A DNA stretch of 64,000 bases from Diphasiastrum complanatum. Its lineage: Eukaryota > Streptophyta > Lycopodiopsida > Lycopodiales > Lycopodiaceae. The notes below the pieces were generated by a model that saw only the letters and a program-made list of their open reading frames with translations, was not told the origin of the DNA and made no database searches. Positions within the stretch are counted from its first letter, which is position 1, and each line of letters starts with the position of its first letter. Below, in pieces: positions 48,665 to 60,209 of this stretch. Where the stretch lies: assembly GCA_029204225.1 (NCBI GenBank), contig CM055106.1:38592036-38656035 (forward strand). The letters run 5' to 3'. Position numbers and translations under genes: made by a program.

Positions 48665-49550
48665 CATGGATACTTGTATAAATTAAGTCATTGCTTTTCT
48701 GCCTCTAGTCAGGCTCTTAGTACTTCAATTCATTCAAATAAAGGTTTACTTTGGCATTATAGACTTGGTCATTTAAATCATGCTACTATACAACGAATGT
48801 CTAGACAATCTATTGTTCTTGATCTCGACTATCCTTGCAAAAAAGTCGAGTTACCTATCTGTCAAGACTGTCTAGTTGGTAGACATACTAGGAAACCATT
48901 TAAGTCAAGCCATCAGCATGTTGCTAGAGGATTGCTAGATGTTGTACATTTCGATATTTGTGGCCTGATGAAAAATCCTTCGTTGAAGGATGCCAAGTAT
49001 TTTATAACCTTTATTGACAAATTCTCCAGAAGAACGATGGTGTATTTCATAAAGAAGAAATCAGAAGCCTTCAACTACTTTAGAAGGAGTACTGCCAAAG
49101 CCAAGGCATTGAGCAACAACTCATCACTCCTTACAGTCCTCAGTCTAATGAGTTGTCTCCACTGCGGCTTACGTCCAGAACAGATGTCCGACCAAGGCCC
49201 TCTCAGACAAGACACCCCACGAGGTGTGGACAGGGTCTAAGCCTTCTTTGAAGCGCCTAAGAGTGTTTGGGTGCATTGCCTACGCACAGATCCCAAAAGA
49301 CACAAGGAAAAAATTGGACTTCCAAGGTCTCAAGACCATCCTGATCGGATATACTTCGTCTGATAACACCTACAAGTTGTACGATCCTGATACCCAGCAA
49401 ATCTTGTATAGCCGGGATATAGTCTTTATCGATGATCAGTTCGTCGACCTCAAAGGCAAGGATATTGCTCAAGGACAACCTACATCTCCTGCCATTGACA
49501 CGACAGTCCGAGCTTCTGGCTCAAGCGTGTCTATTGTCGACCCACTTTGA
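48665..49550 (+). pseudogene. Copia integrase with a core deletion
   Basis: The frame 48674-49240 holds the HHCC region LLWHYRLGHLNHATI...CQDCLVG and the core start VVHFDICGLM, FITFIDKFSRRTMVYFIKKKSEAFNYF. Then the text jumps straight to ALSNNSS, which in another frame is the later EQQLITPYSPQS block. About 200 bases around the second catalytic Asp (LDNGREY in the sister copy at 13280) are missing. The frame 49224-49550 continues with LKRLRVFGCIAYAQIPK and FIDDQFVDLKGKD. Confidence 0.9.
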
Positions 49551-49749
49551 GATAGCGAATCAGACGAAGATGTTGCTGCTACCCAACAACAAGTCCCAAG
49601 AATGATTCATCAGTCAAATCCTCCTAGAAGAACAAGCCGAGTGCGCACACAGCTCACAAGGTATACCCCTGAGTCTGTCTGTCTCTTAATGCAGGAACTG
49701 ACGATAGTCAAAGAGGCACTTAGCCAACCAGACTCTGATCTCTAGAGAG

Positions 49750-50520
49750 AAGCCATGGACAGAGAGTATTCATCTCTGATCAAGAATCAGACATGGTCAT
49801 TAGTTGAAGCTCCTATTGGCTACAATATTATTGATTGCAAATGGATCTTTAAGATCAAATATAATGCCAAAGGAGCAATTGATCAAAGGAAGGCTAGACT
49901 AGTAGCATGAGGATTCACCCAGATCCCGAATGTCGACTACAGTGAGACTTTTAGTCCGATCGTCAAACATTTGACGATCCAAATGCTCTTGTCTTATGCT
50001 GCAGCTGCCGACCTTGAAGTACATCAACTTGATGTACAAACAACCTATCTGAACGAAGTCATAAAATAAGAGATCTACATGATCCAGTCCGATGGATACA
50101 ATTTGGAAGGTATGAAGAATCATGTCTGTAAACTACACAAAACATTGTATGGCTTAAAACAGTCTGCTAGAGCTTGGTTTCAGAGGATCAACACATTCCT
50201 CATTGAACAAGGATTCAAACCAAGCATTGCTGATTGCAACATTCATTCAAGGTCAGTGCAACAATCCTTCATTATCATCACCTTGTACGTTGATGATACG
50301 TTGTTCTTCAGCAACAATACCAAAATGATCAAGGATGCAAAATAGATGTTGTTCTCAGAATTCGACATGACTGATCTGGGCGAAGCTCACTTTTGTCTTG
50401 GAATTAAAATCCATAGAGATAGAGCAAATTGACTGATTTACATCACTCAACAAAGGTATCTTCACAATGTTCTTAACAAATACAATTTGATGAATGGATC
50501 CAGGCCTGCATTTTTCGATG
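49750..50520 (+). pseudogene. Copia reverse transcriptase
   Basis: Blocks in order: WSLVEAPIGYNIIDCKWIFK, YSETFSPIVKHLTIQMLLS, LEVHQLDVQTTYLN, KTLYGLKQSARAWF and LYVDDTLFFSNN (YVDD kept, about 50284-50295), then FDMTDLGEAHFCLGI. Stops occur at 49908, 50067, 50343 and 50432. Confidence 0.92.
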
Positions 50521-50703
50521 GACCAATGTCCCCAAACCAAGCAAGATGAGGAGTAGATGAGAGAATATCCGTATTGATCGATGCTTGGATCTCTCATGTA
50601 TGCAATGGTCTGTATAAGACCAGATATCTCTTTTGTTGTAAGCTCACTCAACCAATATATGACTAATCTTCGCATTACCCATTAGAAGGCTCTTATTTAA
50701 GTC

Positions 50704-51246
50704 ATGGGATATATTCGAGATACCATGGACCACTGCATCTGCTATGGAGATGTCAGCAACGACAATCTTCATCAACTCAGTGGCTATTTTGATGCAAGTT
50801 GGGGAGGAGATGCAGACAGTTGTAAGTCCACATCTGGATTTATATTCTTGTTCAACGGCGGTCCTATTTCATGGAACAGTCATAAGCAAATCTCTATCGC
50901 ACTTTCTTCTATTGAAGCAGAATATATTGCTGCTTCTCAATCTATTAAAAAAGCGTTTTGGTTGAGAAAATTGCTGTCAGACATCAATCTGTATCAGAAC
51001 AGCCCTACAATTTTATTTTGTGATAATCAAAGTGCTATTGCCTTATCGGCCATCCCTAGATTTCATTCTAGAAGTAAGCACATTGAGATCATATATCACT
51101 ACATCAGGGACAAGGTTCTCGACAGAGAGGTAAGCTTAACGTACTGCAGAACGCAGGACATGGTTGTAGACATCTTCAAGAAAGCACTCAGCAGATTTTG
51201 TGCATTGCTCAGTCTGAAGATCAAGGCATTCATGGATCCAGATTAA
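50704..51246 (+). pseudogene. Copia RNase H, open frame
   Basis: 180 codons: SGYFDASWGGDADSCKSTSG, SWNSHKQISIALSSIEAEYI, FCDNQSAIALSAIPRFHSRS, KHIEIIYHYIRDKVL and VDIFKKALS. The Asp and Glu of the RNase H site are kept. It ends at the TAA inside the polypurine tract next to the 3' LTR. It is separated from RT by a degraded stretch. Confidence 0.92.
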
Positions 51247-51253
51247 GGGGGGG
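51245..51253 (+). promoter_or_regulatory. Copia polypurine tract
   Basis: AAGGGGGGG directly before the 3' LTR start TGTTGGATTT. Confidence 0.93.
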
Positions 51254-52367
51254 TGTTGGATTTATTTCTTCTAGCTCTCCTAAATCCCATTTTAATCTGT
51301 CTCCATTCATGTTGTATATTTACTAACATTGTCACGCAGTCTACATATTTAGGTGCAAATTTGCACAGATGAAGAAAAGGCAAAAGAATCACGACACTAT
51401 GTTTCTACACAGTTTAAGGTGACAAGCAAAATGGGGACACTATCTTACAGAATGCCAAAAGTGTCCTAAAAGCTAAGGCACCTTGTAAATCTTATCTTAA
51501 GGCCATTCATAAGAGTGACGCACTCTTCGCATCATCACCAATGTTCACTTTAGCATTGGCTGACGTCCCACCCTTTTCATGCTCACCCCATGTAGTTGCG
51601 CTGACAGATTGGACAACGATTGCAACCACCCACGATCTCCTACAAACAACACATCCACTATCTACTTTCACATCTGCACACCTGTAATATTATGTATATA
51701 TATATTGGACACCATTTGTGTAAAAGATGATGAAGAGAGCAGAAGAAGATGACATAAACAAAGTAGATATCCTGAGCATTGATTCTTTATTTTTTGTCAG
51801 AAATAATGTTTAATTCCTTTTTACAGATTGAAATAAGCTTTGTAGGACACGCGATTTCGTCCGCTACTGTATTGTGCTCTACCGCATTATTGACATGTAT
51901 ACATGATATACTTAATTTGATATAGTTCATTATTCTGCGTTCAGATCTATGTTAATTTTGTTATGCTTATCATTCATTCTGTCTGATCTTTCTAGTTGTT
52001 CTTACTGGTAATAGACGATTAACATTTAGTCTTGTCTTTCGCGAATCATTCGCGACTAATTATCAATTGAGCACAGTCTAGCTCTTCGCGAATCATTTGC
52101 GACATATAATTTGTCTTGCTATTCACGACAAATTATTCTTCTGGCGTTTCATCTATTAATGTTTGGCTACGTAATCTAGAATGACCATGATTTCTATCAC
52201 TAAAGTTCTAGCATTCTGATAGGCGTAGTCATGCTTACGGAGAGAGTATATAGTTCATTCCGCTGCACACGAACATTTTTAGTTCAAGTTTGTTTCTCGT
52301 TCACTTCTTGTTCGAGTTTGTTTCTCATTCGTGTTCATCACAAATTATTTCCCTCTCTCTCCAAACA
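51254..52367 (+). repeat. Copia 3' LTR
   Basis: Partner of 46242-47359, ending CCAAACA before the GATGT duplication. Confidence 0.95.
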
Positions 52368-52372
52368 GATGT

Positions 52373-54007
52373 TAGAATACCCTTAGGCACCCTACTCAAA
52401 ACACATCTGACCTTTGAGAATGATTGAAAACTTATATAGATGACCAAACAGTGAGAAACCTGAAGCGCACCCTACCAATCTGGTGTCGGATGTAGAGGTA
52501 GAGGGATCACAACCACTCCACCAAGTAGGGGTTGGATGGGAGAAAATGCCAAGCACGTAACCATCCCAATCACGCATCGAGGATTTTTGCAAGAATAAGC
52601 CATAGTCGATGGAGGGTCAAGAGTGAATATCATCTCTTCCAAGCTTTATCATGAATGGAGACTTACTCATATGGTAAGCTCTCCTTTTACGATGTGATTA
52701 GCTGACCAATCCAGTGTGAAACCATTAGGCATAGCCAAGAAAGTGCACACCAAGGTAGCCAGAATCCGTTTTCTGCTAGATTTTGTAGTCTTGGACTTGC
52801 TTGAATCTCTCCAATCTTACAATGTCCTACTAGATAGACCGTGGCTAAGAACATCGCAAGCGCTTCACAACTTGGGACATAATCATATCGTTTTTCAAAA
52901 TCGTGATTTTGTAGTTAAGATTGATTCTGTTACTTGGATCACAAAACCTACTGACCAAAGAGCCTTGGTTTCAAGCTCTACAACTACAATCCATTCTGAC
53001 GAGGAGTCAGATGACGACAAACGTCGTTGGAGGAGAATTGTCATACATGACGATTCGCAAACTGATATAGCAAATCGGATTGAAGCCTTACCCATGGTGG
53101 ATTGTCTTCAGTTTGATGTCTCATATGTTGAAAGCGAAGGCTGACCATAGATACATTTTTCGATGAAAACAATATCCCGATCAAGCGACTAGCTGAACCA
53201 ATGAAGAATTCTAGTGAAGGTCATCAAGACTTTGTATTACTATTCATGATGAGCCTAGAGGCTATACCCCAAGAGCCACTGCAAGGAGTCTGTAGTGAGA
53301 AAGAGATAGAAGTTCTTCAGGTGTTCACCTTGTAAGAAGGTCAAGAATACGATGATGAAGATTTTCTCCGTTATGTAGATCCTGATTGTTTCAAGTCTGT
53401 GCCAAAAATCTAAGGTACTAGATCCACAAAAACTACTAGTGATCGAAGATCTCATCAAAACAGTAGAACCCACAAGGCAATGTTGTAGTAGGCCAAATAA
53501 AAATGGTAACCAACAGATCCACGACTAGTGTTCCAATAATCGTAAACGATCTCTTGCGAGAATGCATAGATTGGTACCTAGATGAGAATGAAGCTCTTTA
53601 CAATCTAGAAGTCTCATTATGAGACAATAGCATTAAAACGGTGAAAGATCCAACAATTTATCCACGATCAAAGTCACCAACGCGTGCTAAAAGAAAAGAG
53701 CCAATTACTTTGGATGCCCCATCTAGAGACTCTCCGAAGAAAAAAGCTCCCATCACCTTTGCAGATCTAGATATGAAACCATCCAAAAGCATCAAGAAAC
53801 TTGATCGTGCCTTGAAGATGATGGGAATTAACAATCAACCAACCACCAGCCCGCTTCAAGAAATAAATTCCCTATATGAGGCAAAAACCATTGAGTGAAA
53901 GGCTAAGAGTGATAAACAAGAGATCAAAATCGAGTTGATGACAGACCATGAATTACACTAGAAAAATTGCCAAGATGCCGTAGAATAACCGAAGCCTACG
54001 CATGACG
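52373..54007 (+). pseudogene. Gypsy protease region, third piece of the split element
   Basis: Sequence resumes the gypsy reading exactly across the copia target site. AIVDGGSRVNIISSKLYHEW near 52600 is the aspartic protease catalytic region; the main frame 52716-53144 has FLLDFVVLDL, SLQSYNVLLDRPWLR and DFVVKIDS, typical of the protease end of Athila/Tat-type gypsy. Downstream text to 54007 is Lys-rich and broken by many stops. The piece ends where a copia LTR begins at 54008. Confidence 0.85.
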
Positions 54008-54053
54008 TGTTAGAAATCAATGATAAACTTCATTGTTACTGTTTACGAGGTAC
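54008..54053 (+). repeat. 46-base copia LTR start, plus orientation
   Basis: TGTTAGAAATCAATGATAAA and on to ACGAGGTA. The same sequence occurs inverted at 56057-56100. The rest of the LTR, the primer site and Gag are missing here. Confidence 0.85.
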
Positions 54054-56056
54054 ATTAATGTTGACAACTTTGATCAGCTGTCATTAGCAAGTTTAGGGAG
54101 TTCAAGGCTCTAGTTGAAAAACAAACAGGTTGTTATATTAAGATCCTTAGATCAGATGGTGGCGGTGAGTATTTTTTAACATAGTTCATATATTTTTGCA
54201 AGGATCAGGGGATCAAGAGACAAACCACTACACCTTATTCACCACAACAGAACGGAGTTGACGAACGGAAAAATACATCCATTATGGGGATGGCTAGGGC
54301 AATGTTTAAGAGCAAGGGTTTGCCAAATACTTTTTGGGCAGAAGCATGCAACACAGCTACTCATATCTTGAATCAGTGTCCTACGAAGTCCGTGGAGGGT
54401 AAGACACCTTACGAAGCCTTTACTGGAAAGAAACCTAATATTTCTCATTTATGAGTATTTGGTTGTGATGCTTACGCTCATGTGTCTGATGAAAAATGAA
54501 AGAAGTTGGATGCAAAGGCTGTTAAGTGTATTTTCCTTGGATATGATGAAAGAGCCAAGGCATACAAGATGTATGACATAGATGCACAAAAGATCGTGAT
54601 TTCCAGAGATGCTACTTTGATGAGATGGGTCAAAATGACCAAATAAAATTGACAATTGATCTCTTTGACGATAAAGCTAAAGTGCAAGTGAAGGAAGAAG
54701 TTGGTGTCGATACGGAAGAGCCAATGGAAAAAGACAAGGCTAATAATGAGATTCCTAGGAGAGTGCCTAAGTGGTACTTGTCAGTAACAAGTGATGCTAA
54801 TAAGGGAGATACTCCCAAAACAAGTGAGCAGGGAGAGCTTAGAAGATCAAGTAGAAATTGAAAACCTCCTGCAAGATTAGAGATGAATCTAGCCCTAATG
54901 GGTTTTGTGCTCAAAGCTCAAGAACCAAAAACTTTTGATAAAGCAAAGGAGCACAAGGAGTGGTGTGAATCTATGGAAACAGAAATGGAAGTTATATAAA
55001 AAAATAGGACGTGGAACTTGGTTGAGCTACCTGATGGTAAGACGCCTATCACTTGTAAATGGATATACAAGATCAAATATGGAGCTGATGGGCAACTCAA
55101 CAAGTACAAAGCACGGTTGGTTGTGAGAGGATTTGAGCACCAGGAAGGTATTGATTTGAGGAAACCTTCGCACTCATAGCTAAGATGGTAACTATACATT
55201 CTATCATTGCTATTTCTGCTTTCTATGGTTGGAAGATCCAGAAAATGGACGTAAAATCTGCTTTTCTTAATGGAATGCTGGATGAAGAGTGTACTTATTA
55301 GTACAACCTCAAGGATTTGTTGAGCCAGGGAGAGATCATCTCGTTTGCAAGCTCAACAGAGCCATTTATGGATTGAAGCAAGCAACATGGGCATGGTACT
55401 CTTGCATTGATGAACACTTCAAGTGAAGGGGAATGGTAAAGAGTGATGCTGATCATAATCTTTACATTCTAAGGCAAGATTTAGATATAGTGTTCATTGT
55501 GTTGTACGTGGATGATTTGATTATTACAGGAAGTAATGAGAGGCTAATTGATGAAATAAAATCAGATCTTTTCAATGCTTTTGACATGAGTGATCTAGGA
55601 TTGATGCACTATTGTCTTGGCATTGAAGTATGGCAAAATGATGACATGGTCTTTCTTACACAAAGCTAATATGCACGAGATTTGCTTTATAAGTTCAATA
55701 TGCAGGATTGTAAGCCTTTGAGTTCACTTATGGATGTCAACATGAAGCTTACTACCGTATGATGAATCTAAGAAAGTGGATGCTTATTTGTATAGATAGC
55801 TGGTGGGTAGTTTGATTTATTTGACACACACACGACCTGATATTTCTTATGTTGTTGGTGTTGTTAGTCAATTTATGCAAGATCCTAGTCAAGCACACTG
55901 GAAGTCTGCTAAACGTATTCTCAGATACATTTGAGGGACATTGAATTTTGGTTTGAAGTATGATCAACCTGAAGCGCCAATGTTGGTAGGTTATACAGAT
56001 GCCGATTAGGCAGGTAATATTGATGATAGAAGATCTACCAGTGGTCATACATTCAG
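54054..56056 (+). pseudogene. Copia integrase to RNase H relic
   Basis: Blocks in order: FKALVEKQTGCYIK, RSDGGGEYF, YSPQQNGVDERKNTSI, FWAEACNTATHILNQCP, KTPYEAFTGKKPNISHL, the linker to RTs, then TCKWIYKIKYGADGQLNKYK, ARLVVRGFE-like, AIYGLKQATWAWY, IVLYVDDLIITGSNE (YVDD at about 55503), DMSDLGLMHYCLGIEV, LVGSLIYLTHTRPDISYVVG and DDRRSTSGHTFS. This is a third copia family, unlike those at 14719 and 46242. It has many stops. It breaks off inside RNase H at 56056. Confidence 0.9.
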
Positions 56057-56510
56057 TTACCTCGTAACCAGTAACAATGAAGTTTATCATTGATTTCTAA
56101 CACTCTCCCTCAATGATAAAATTACATTCTTCTATTTCTAATAGAGTACAAAACCTCTCAAATTTACATCTACCTAATGACTTAGTAAAAATATCTTTTG
56201 ATCTTCAGATTTACAAAAAACAAGATCAATGGCTCCATCAAGAATTTTCTCTCGAACAAAATGGTAGTGTATTTCGATGTGCTTGGTTCGAGCATGTAAA
56301 ATTGGATTTTTGGCAAGACGAATGCAACTTTGATTATCGCAAGATATAGTAGTCGCATCCACCTGTGGTTGACCTAAATCCACAAGCAATCTTCGTAACC
56401 ATACCACTTCTTGTGTAGCATTGCTGAGTGCTCAATGTTCAGCTTCCGTCGATGATAAGGCTACTATAGGTTGCTTTTTGCTGTTCCATGAAATTGCAGC
56501 TATACCAACC
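56057..56510 (-). pseudogene. Inverted 3' end of the same copia: RNase H, polypurine tract, LTR start
   Basis: The minus strand reads ISWNSKKQPIVALSSTEAE, VVWLRRLLVDLGQPQVDA, SCDNQSCIRLAKNPILHART, KHIEIHYHFVREKILDGAI. This is the part of RNase H that should follow RRSTSGHTFS of the plus-strand piece. It is followed by TGAGGGAGAG (polypurine tract, about 56101-56110) and the LTR start TGTTAGAAATC at 56100-56057. So the tail of one element appears flipped. Confidence 0.85.
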
Positions 56511-57225
56511 ATGATTGAGAATGGGAAACCTCTAGAAAATAAGTGCCAATGACCATGATTGAGGATGGGCAACCTCTAGAAAATAAGTGCCAATGACCAT
56601 GATTGAGGATGGGCAACTTCTAGAAAAAAGGGCCTAGGAATTGATGGACATTATGCAAAACAAGATGGACATATACCTTGGCTCTTCCTTAGGAAGATTG
56701 CACTTGGGTGAATTTCCAAGTTGTAGCCATGAAAAATGATATGTAATTAAAAGTCAAGGTCAAACCTTGTACTACCTATCTCCCACCTAATTTTTCACAT
56801 GCATTCTAGGCTATTTGACACCTAGAATGGGGTGCCCTCCTACACCTTCACTTCATATGCCAAAGCATCATAATAACTCTCCCAAGCTAATACACATCAC
56901 CCATTCACCCTCTCTAAGTAATACACCTCATTCATGCACTCCACTTCACCATAAGTCCAATTGGAGTCTTCCTCACACCTCATGCACTTGAACTTGACAC
57001 CTCACTCACTTTGGAAGGACTCTCCACTCTCTATATAAGTGGAAATGCACCCCTCTACCAAGAGAATTGAAGGATGTTGCATCCAGCTCTACCCATTTGT
57101 TGTTTGTTGTGTACATGTGCTTTGAAGAATAGGATTGAGGCATTAGCTCAAGGAGGCTATGCTAGTTTGTGGATTGCAGGATTCTTGGAGCTCAAACCCT
57201 CTCGGATCTCTATCTCTCTTTCACA

Positions 57226-57226
<1 letters not shown>

Positions 57227-57280
<54 letters not shown>
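57227..57280. repeat. (CA)n microsatellite in left foldback arm
   Basis: About 26 CA units inside the left arm. Confidence 0.97.
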
Positions 57281-57281
<1 letters not shown>

Positions 57282-57540
57282 CTATTATCCATGTGTAAGA
57301 ATGATTGATCAGTACCATTGCATGTCAGGCTATCTGTGGCCTAATGTCCATGCATGTTAGATCTAAAGCTTACATTTCATGCCATCTGTGGCCTAATGTC
57401 CACGTATGTCAGATCTAAAATGGCATGACATGCAAGCTTTACGTCTAACATGCATGGACATTAGGCCACGGATACCCTGACATGCAATGGTACTAATCAA
57501 CCATTCTTACATATAGATAATAGATTCAAGAGCATACCAT

Positions 57541-57544
<4 letters not shown>

Positions 57545-57633
<89 letters not shown>

Positions 57634-57645
57634 TGTGTGTGTGTG
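57545..57645. repeat. (GA)n(GT)n microsatellite in right foldback arm
   Basis: GA tract 57545-57631 followed by a short GT tract. It occupies the mirror position of the CA tract in the left arm. Confidence 0.97.
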
Positions 57646-58345
57646 ATGTGAAAGAGAGATAGAGATCCGAGAGGGTTTGAGCTCCAAGAATCCTGCAATC
57701 CACAAATTAGCATAGCCTCCTTGAGCTAATGCCTGAGTCCTCTTCTCCAAAGCACTTGTACATGACAAACAACAAATGGGTAGAGCTTGGATGCAACATC
57801 CTTCGATCCTCCTGGTAGTGGGGTGCATTTCCACTTATATAGAGAGTGGAGAGTCCTTCCAAAGTGAGTGAGGTGTCAAGTTCAAGTGCATGAGGTGTGG
57901 AAGACTCCAATTGGATTTATGGTGAAGTGGAGTGCATGGATGAGGTGTATTAGTTAGAGAGGGTGAATGGGTGATGTGTATTAGCTTGGGAGAGTTTTTA
58001 TGATGATTTGGCATATAAAGTGAGTTTGTAGGAGGGCGTCCCATTCTAGGTGTCAAATAACCTAGAATGCATGTGGAAAATTAGGTGGGAGGTAGGCGGT
58101 ACAAGGTTTGATCTTGACTTTTAATTACATATAATTTTTCATGGTTACAACTTGGGATTTCACTAAGGAAGAGCCAAGGTATATGTCCGTCTTGTTTTGC
58201 ATAATGTCCATCAATTCCTAGGCCCTTTTTTCTAGAGGTTGCCCATCCTCAATCATGGTCATTGGCACTTATTTTCTAGAGGCTGCCCATCCTCAATCAT
58301 GGTCGTTGGCACTTATTTTTTAATGTTTTTCCATCTTTAATCATT

Positions 58346-58586
58346 GTGAAAAATGCCGCTAGGGTGATCATACCCTAGGCCTCATCCTGTTCTTTATAAA
58401 CTCCTATGAGCCTTCATTATAGACTTAGTAATAAGCCTTCTTTATAGACTCTGCTAAGCCTTCATTATAGACTTTGTCAAAAGCCTCTTGTTTACTGTCT
58501 CAAGCATAGAAAGCTTCTTGTTCCGATTCTTGTTCTTTTGGCACTTTCTTGAGTACCTGCACATACTCTCAAAGAGAGGTCAGTCC
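58346..58586. repeat. Short imperfect repeats CCTTCATTATAGACT
   Basis: Three units of about 30 bases (near 58412, 58437 and 58460) share GCCTTC.TTATAGACT. No gene. Confidence 0.6.
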
Positions 58587-59030
58587 TTAAGCCCGAGGGT
58601 CTGATTCTCGTTCTGATTCTTCAGGCACTTTCGTGAGTACATCCAAGTAAGTTTGAATCTTATTCAAAATAGTCTCTGCAAATTCTTTTATTTTTTCAAA
58701 CAGAGCATTTTTCAGCATTGTCTTTGTTGACTCTCGTGGTAGAACATGACTTAAAGATTCTCCAATGCATGAACGATTTGTTAAATAGTTCTTTGCCACC
58801 AAACATGATCTACAACAAACATATGAAACTCATATTATATTTAGTAAACGAATAATGCATATTATCAAATGCAAATCAAACTTAAATGACAAAGAGAAGT
58901 CAAATAAACAGTTTATAAGAAAACATACTTGATTGTTCGAATCCTTTTCTTCTAATTGCCGCTTTGTGTAGATAAGTCTTCAATATTTTTCGTCGATACT
59001 CTCTTTCTTTTTTCTTTTCATCATTGCCCT
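58587..59030 (-). pseudogene. Possible exon pair of an unidentified gene
   Basis: The frame 58587-58809 reads SCLVAKNYLTNRSCIGESLS, LKNALFEKIKEFAETILNKI and LTKVPEESERES. It is preceded by TTTGTTGTAG, a plausible acceptor at 58810. Further right (about 58930-59030) is NDEKKKEREYRRKILKTYLH, AAIRRKGFEQS with a GTATGT donor at 58928. The two phases do not match without a one-base change, so the link is doubtful. No family is recognised and neither piece resembles retroelement proteins. It may be a dead gene fragment. Confidence 0.3.
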
Positions 59031-59092
59031 TTTGATAACTTATACATCAACAACAGATTTTAAACTGCTGGATTGCAACTTCTCCAAGGATT

Positions 59093-59365
59093 CTAACATA
59101 TCTTGGTTTGAGCCTCGAAGACTAGTGACTGTAGCATTAAACTCTGATATAACATGCTTGAGTGCAATGTTTTCAGCACTAGTGTGTTGCGCTTTTTGTA
59201 CCTCACAAGTTTTTGTCCACCTTGAGGCTCTTCCTCCTCACCAATGACAAAGTCAAAGAGATATAGGAGCACTAAAAGTGACTCCATTTTAACTTTCCAT
59301 ATTGAATAGTTACTAGAATCGAGCCTCTCACTAGCATCTAGAAGGAATGCACCAATAGATCCCAT
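59093..59365 (-). pseudogene. Copia Gag N-terminus
   Basis: The ATG at 59365 opens MGSIGAFLLDASERLDSSNY, SIWKVKMESLLVLLYLFDFV, IGEEEEP. The text L.SSNYSIWKVKMESLL is the typical start of plant copia Gag. The homology fades after residue 45. It follows a copia primer site 600 bases upstream. Confidence 0.7.
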
Positions 59366-59970
59366 CTTGCTAGATCCTTGTACAATGATGTACTTCTTGT
59401 CTCTCCCTACTATCTTTCTCAGAATTTTGCCTCACAAGCAACTCTCTTGAATCACTCAAAACTCAAGAAGTAATATCTTGAATGATCTTAAATTCAAAAA
59501 GAACTTGGGAAGAATTCTACACACACAATTCACAATGATTGATTGGATTTGACCCTTGGAAGAGCACAAACCTTCCTTAGGTGATTCAATATGACTTTTA
59601 GTCTCTTTCTAGGACTCAAAGCATCAACTCCTCACTCTCTCTCAATGATTAAGTGAACTCATAATGATCTATCACCTATTCACATCAAATCTAATATGAA
59701 ACAATTAATTTCTACAAAGCAAATCACTCACTACACTCTCACAATCTTGTATAATGAAAAACTTTGAAGATCTTTCTAATATGAAGCAAGTACAAGTACA
59801 ACAAGCAGCCTCTCACAATGTGAGAAGTACAGCTAAATTTCATATCCACATATAGACTTCAAATCTTGAAGTAATCAAATGGTTAGACTCGCTCTCTCTC
59901 AACTTGATTTTAACACCAATGCTTTCTACAAATTGAAGAGATCTAGATCATTAGCTATGCTCTTAGACTT
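59366..59970 (-). other. Copia leader, non-coding
   Basis: AT-rich sequence between primer site and Gag ATG. No gene or repeat of note. Confidence 0.5.
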
Positions 59971-59983
59971 GGCTCTAATACCA
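59971..59983 (-). promoter_or_regulatory. Copia primer-binding site, tRNA-iMet type
   Basis: The minus strand reads TGGTATTAGAGCC, one base from the standard, directly after an LTR end ...TTTCTATCA. Confidence 0.85.
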
Positions 59984-60205
59984 TGATAGAAATCAATAAA
60001 TGGATCTTAATTGGATCTATAATAGATTCATAAGAGTGATTGGAAACTTGGATTATTGATCTAGATCAAGACTAGCACTGAAAACTAGCTTTACATGAGA
60101 ATTTCTACTCATCCAAGCAAGAATAGATCTACTCTTACAACATGATCTAGGTTAGCCAGTGTAATCTTGCCATTTATCAATTGTGAATAACTTGAGCCAC
60201 TTGTA
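59984..60205 (-). repeat. 5' LTR of the minus-strand copia (extent uncertain)
   Basis: Begins TGATAGAAATCAATAAATGG in plus sense. Its right end must lie before the gypsy protease text that starts near 60210, so at most about 220 bases remain. No partner copy in the window. Confidence 0.55.
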
Positions 60206-60209
60206 ACGA

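Larger units (their letters stand above)
46242..52367 (+). mobile_element. Ty1-copia retrotransposon, structurally complete, coding dead
   Basis: 6,126 bases with LTRs 46242-47359 (1,118) and 51254-52367 (1,114), a primer site TGGTATCAAAGC at 47360-47371, a polypurine tract at 51245-51253 and a perfect target duplication GATGT (46237-46241 and 52368-52372). The LTRs differ at several per cent of sites by eye, so it is clearly older than the LARD beside it. Gag and pol have many stops, and the integrase core is partly deleted. Confidence 0.96.
56505..58345. repeat. Foldback element: large imperfect palindrome
   Basis: Left arm about 56505-57385 and right arm about 57420-58345 are inverted copies around a 34-base centre. 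Each outer end has three 45-base subterminal units built on CCATGATTGAGGATGGGCAA and TCTAGAAAATAAGTGCC. Each arm holds CTCTATATAAGTGG, a TATA-like core. The arms differ mainly in their microsatellite: (CA)n at 57227-57280 on the left, (GA)n plus (GT)n at 57545-57645 on the right. No coding sequence with known motifs. No clear target duplication; the terminal units are decayed. Confidence 0.9.

Noticed and set aside
56174-56407. Stand-alone host gene on the minus strand
   Set aside because: The text is copia RNase H and continues the plus-strand copia relic.
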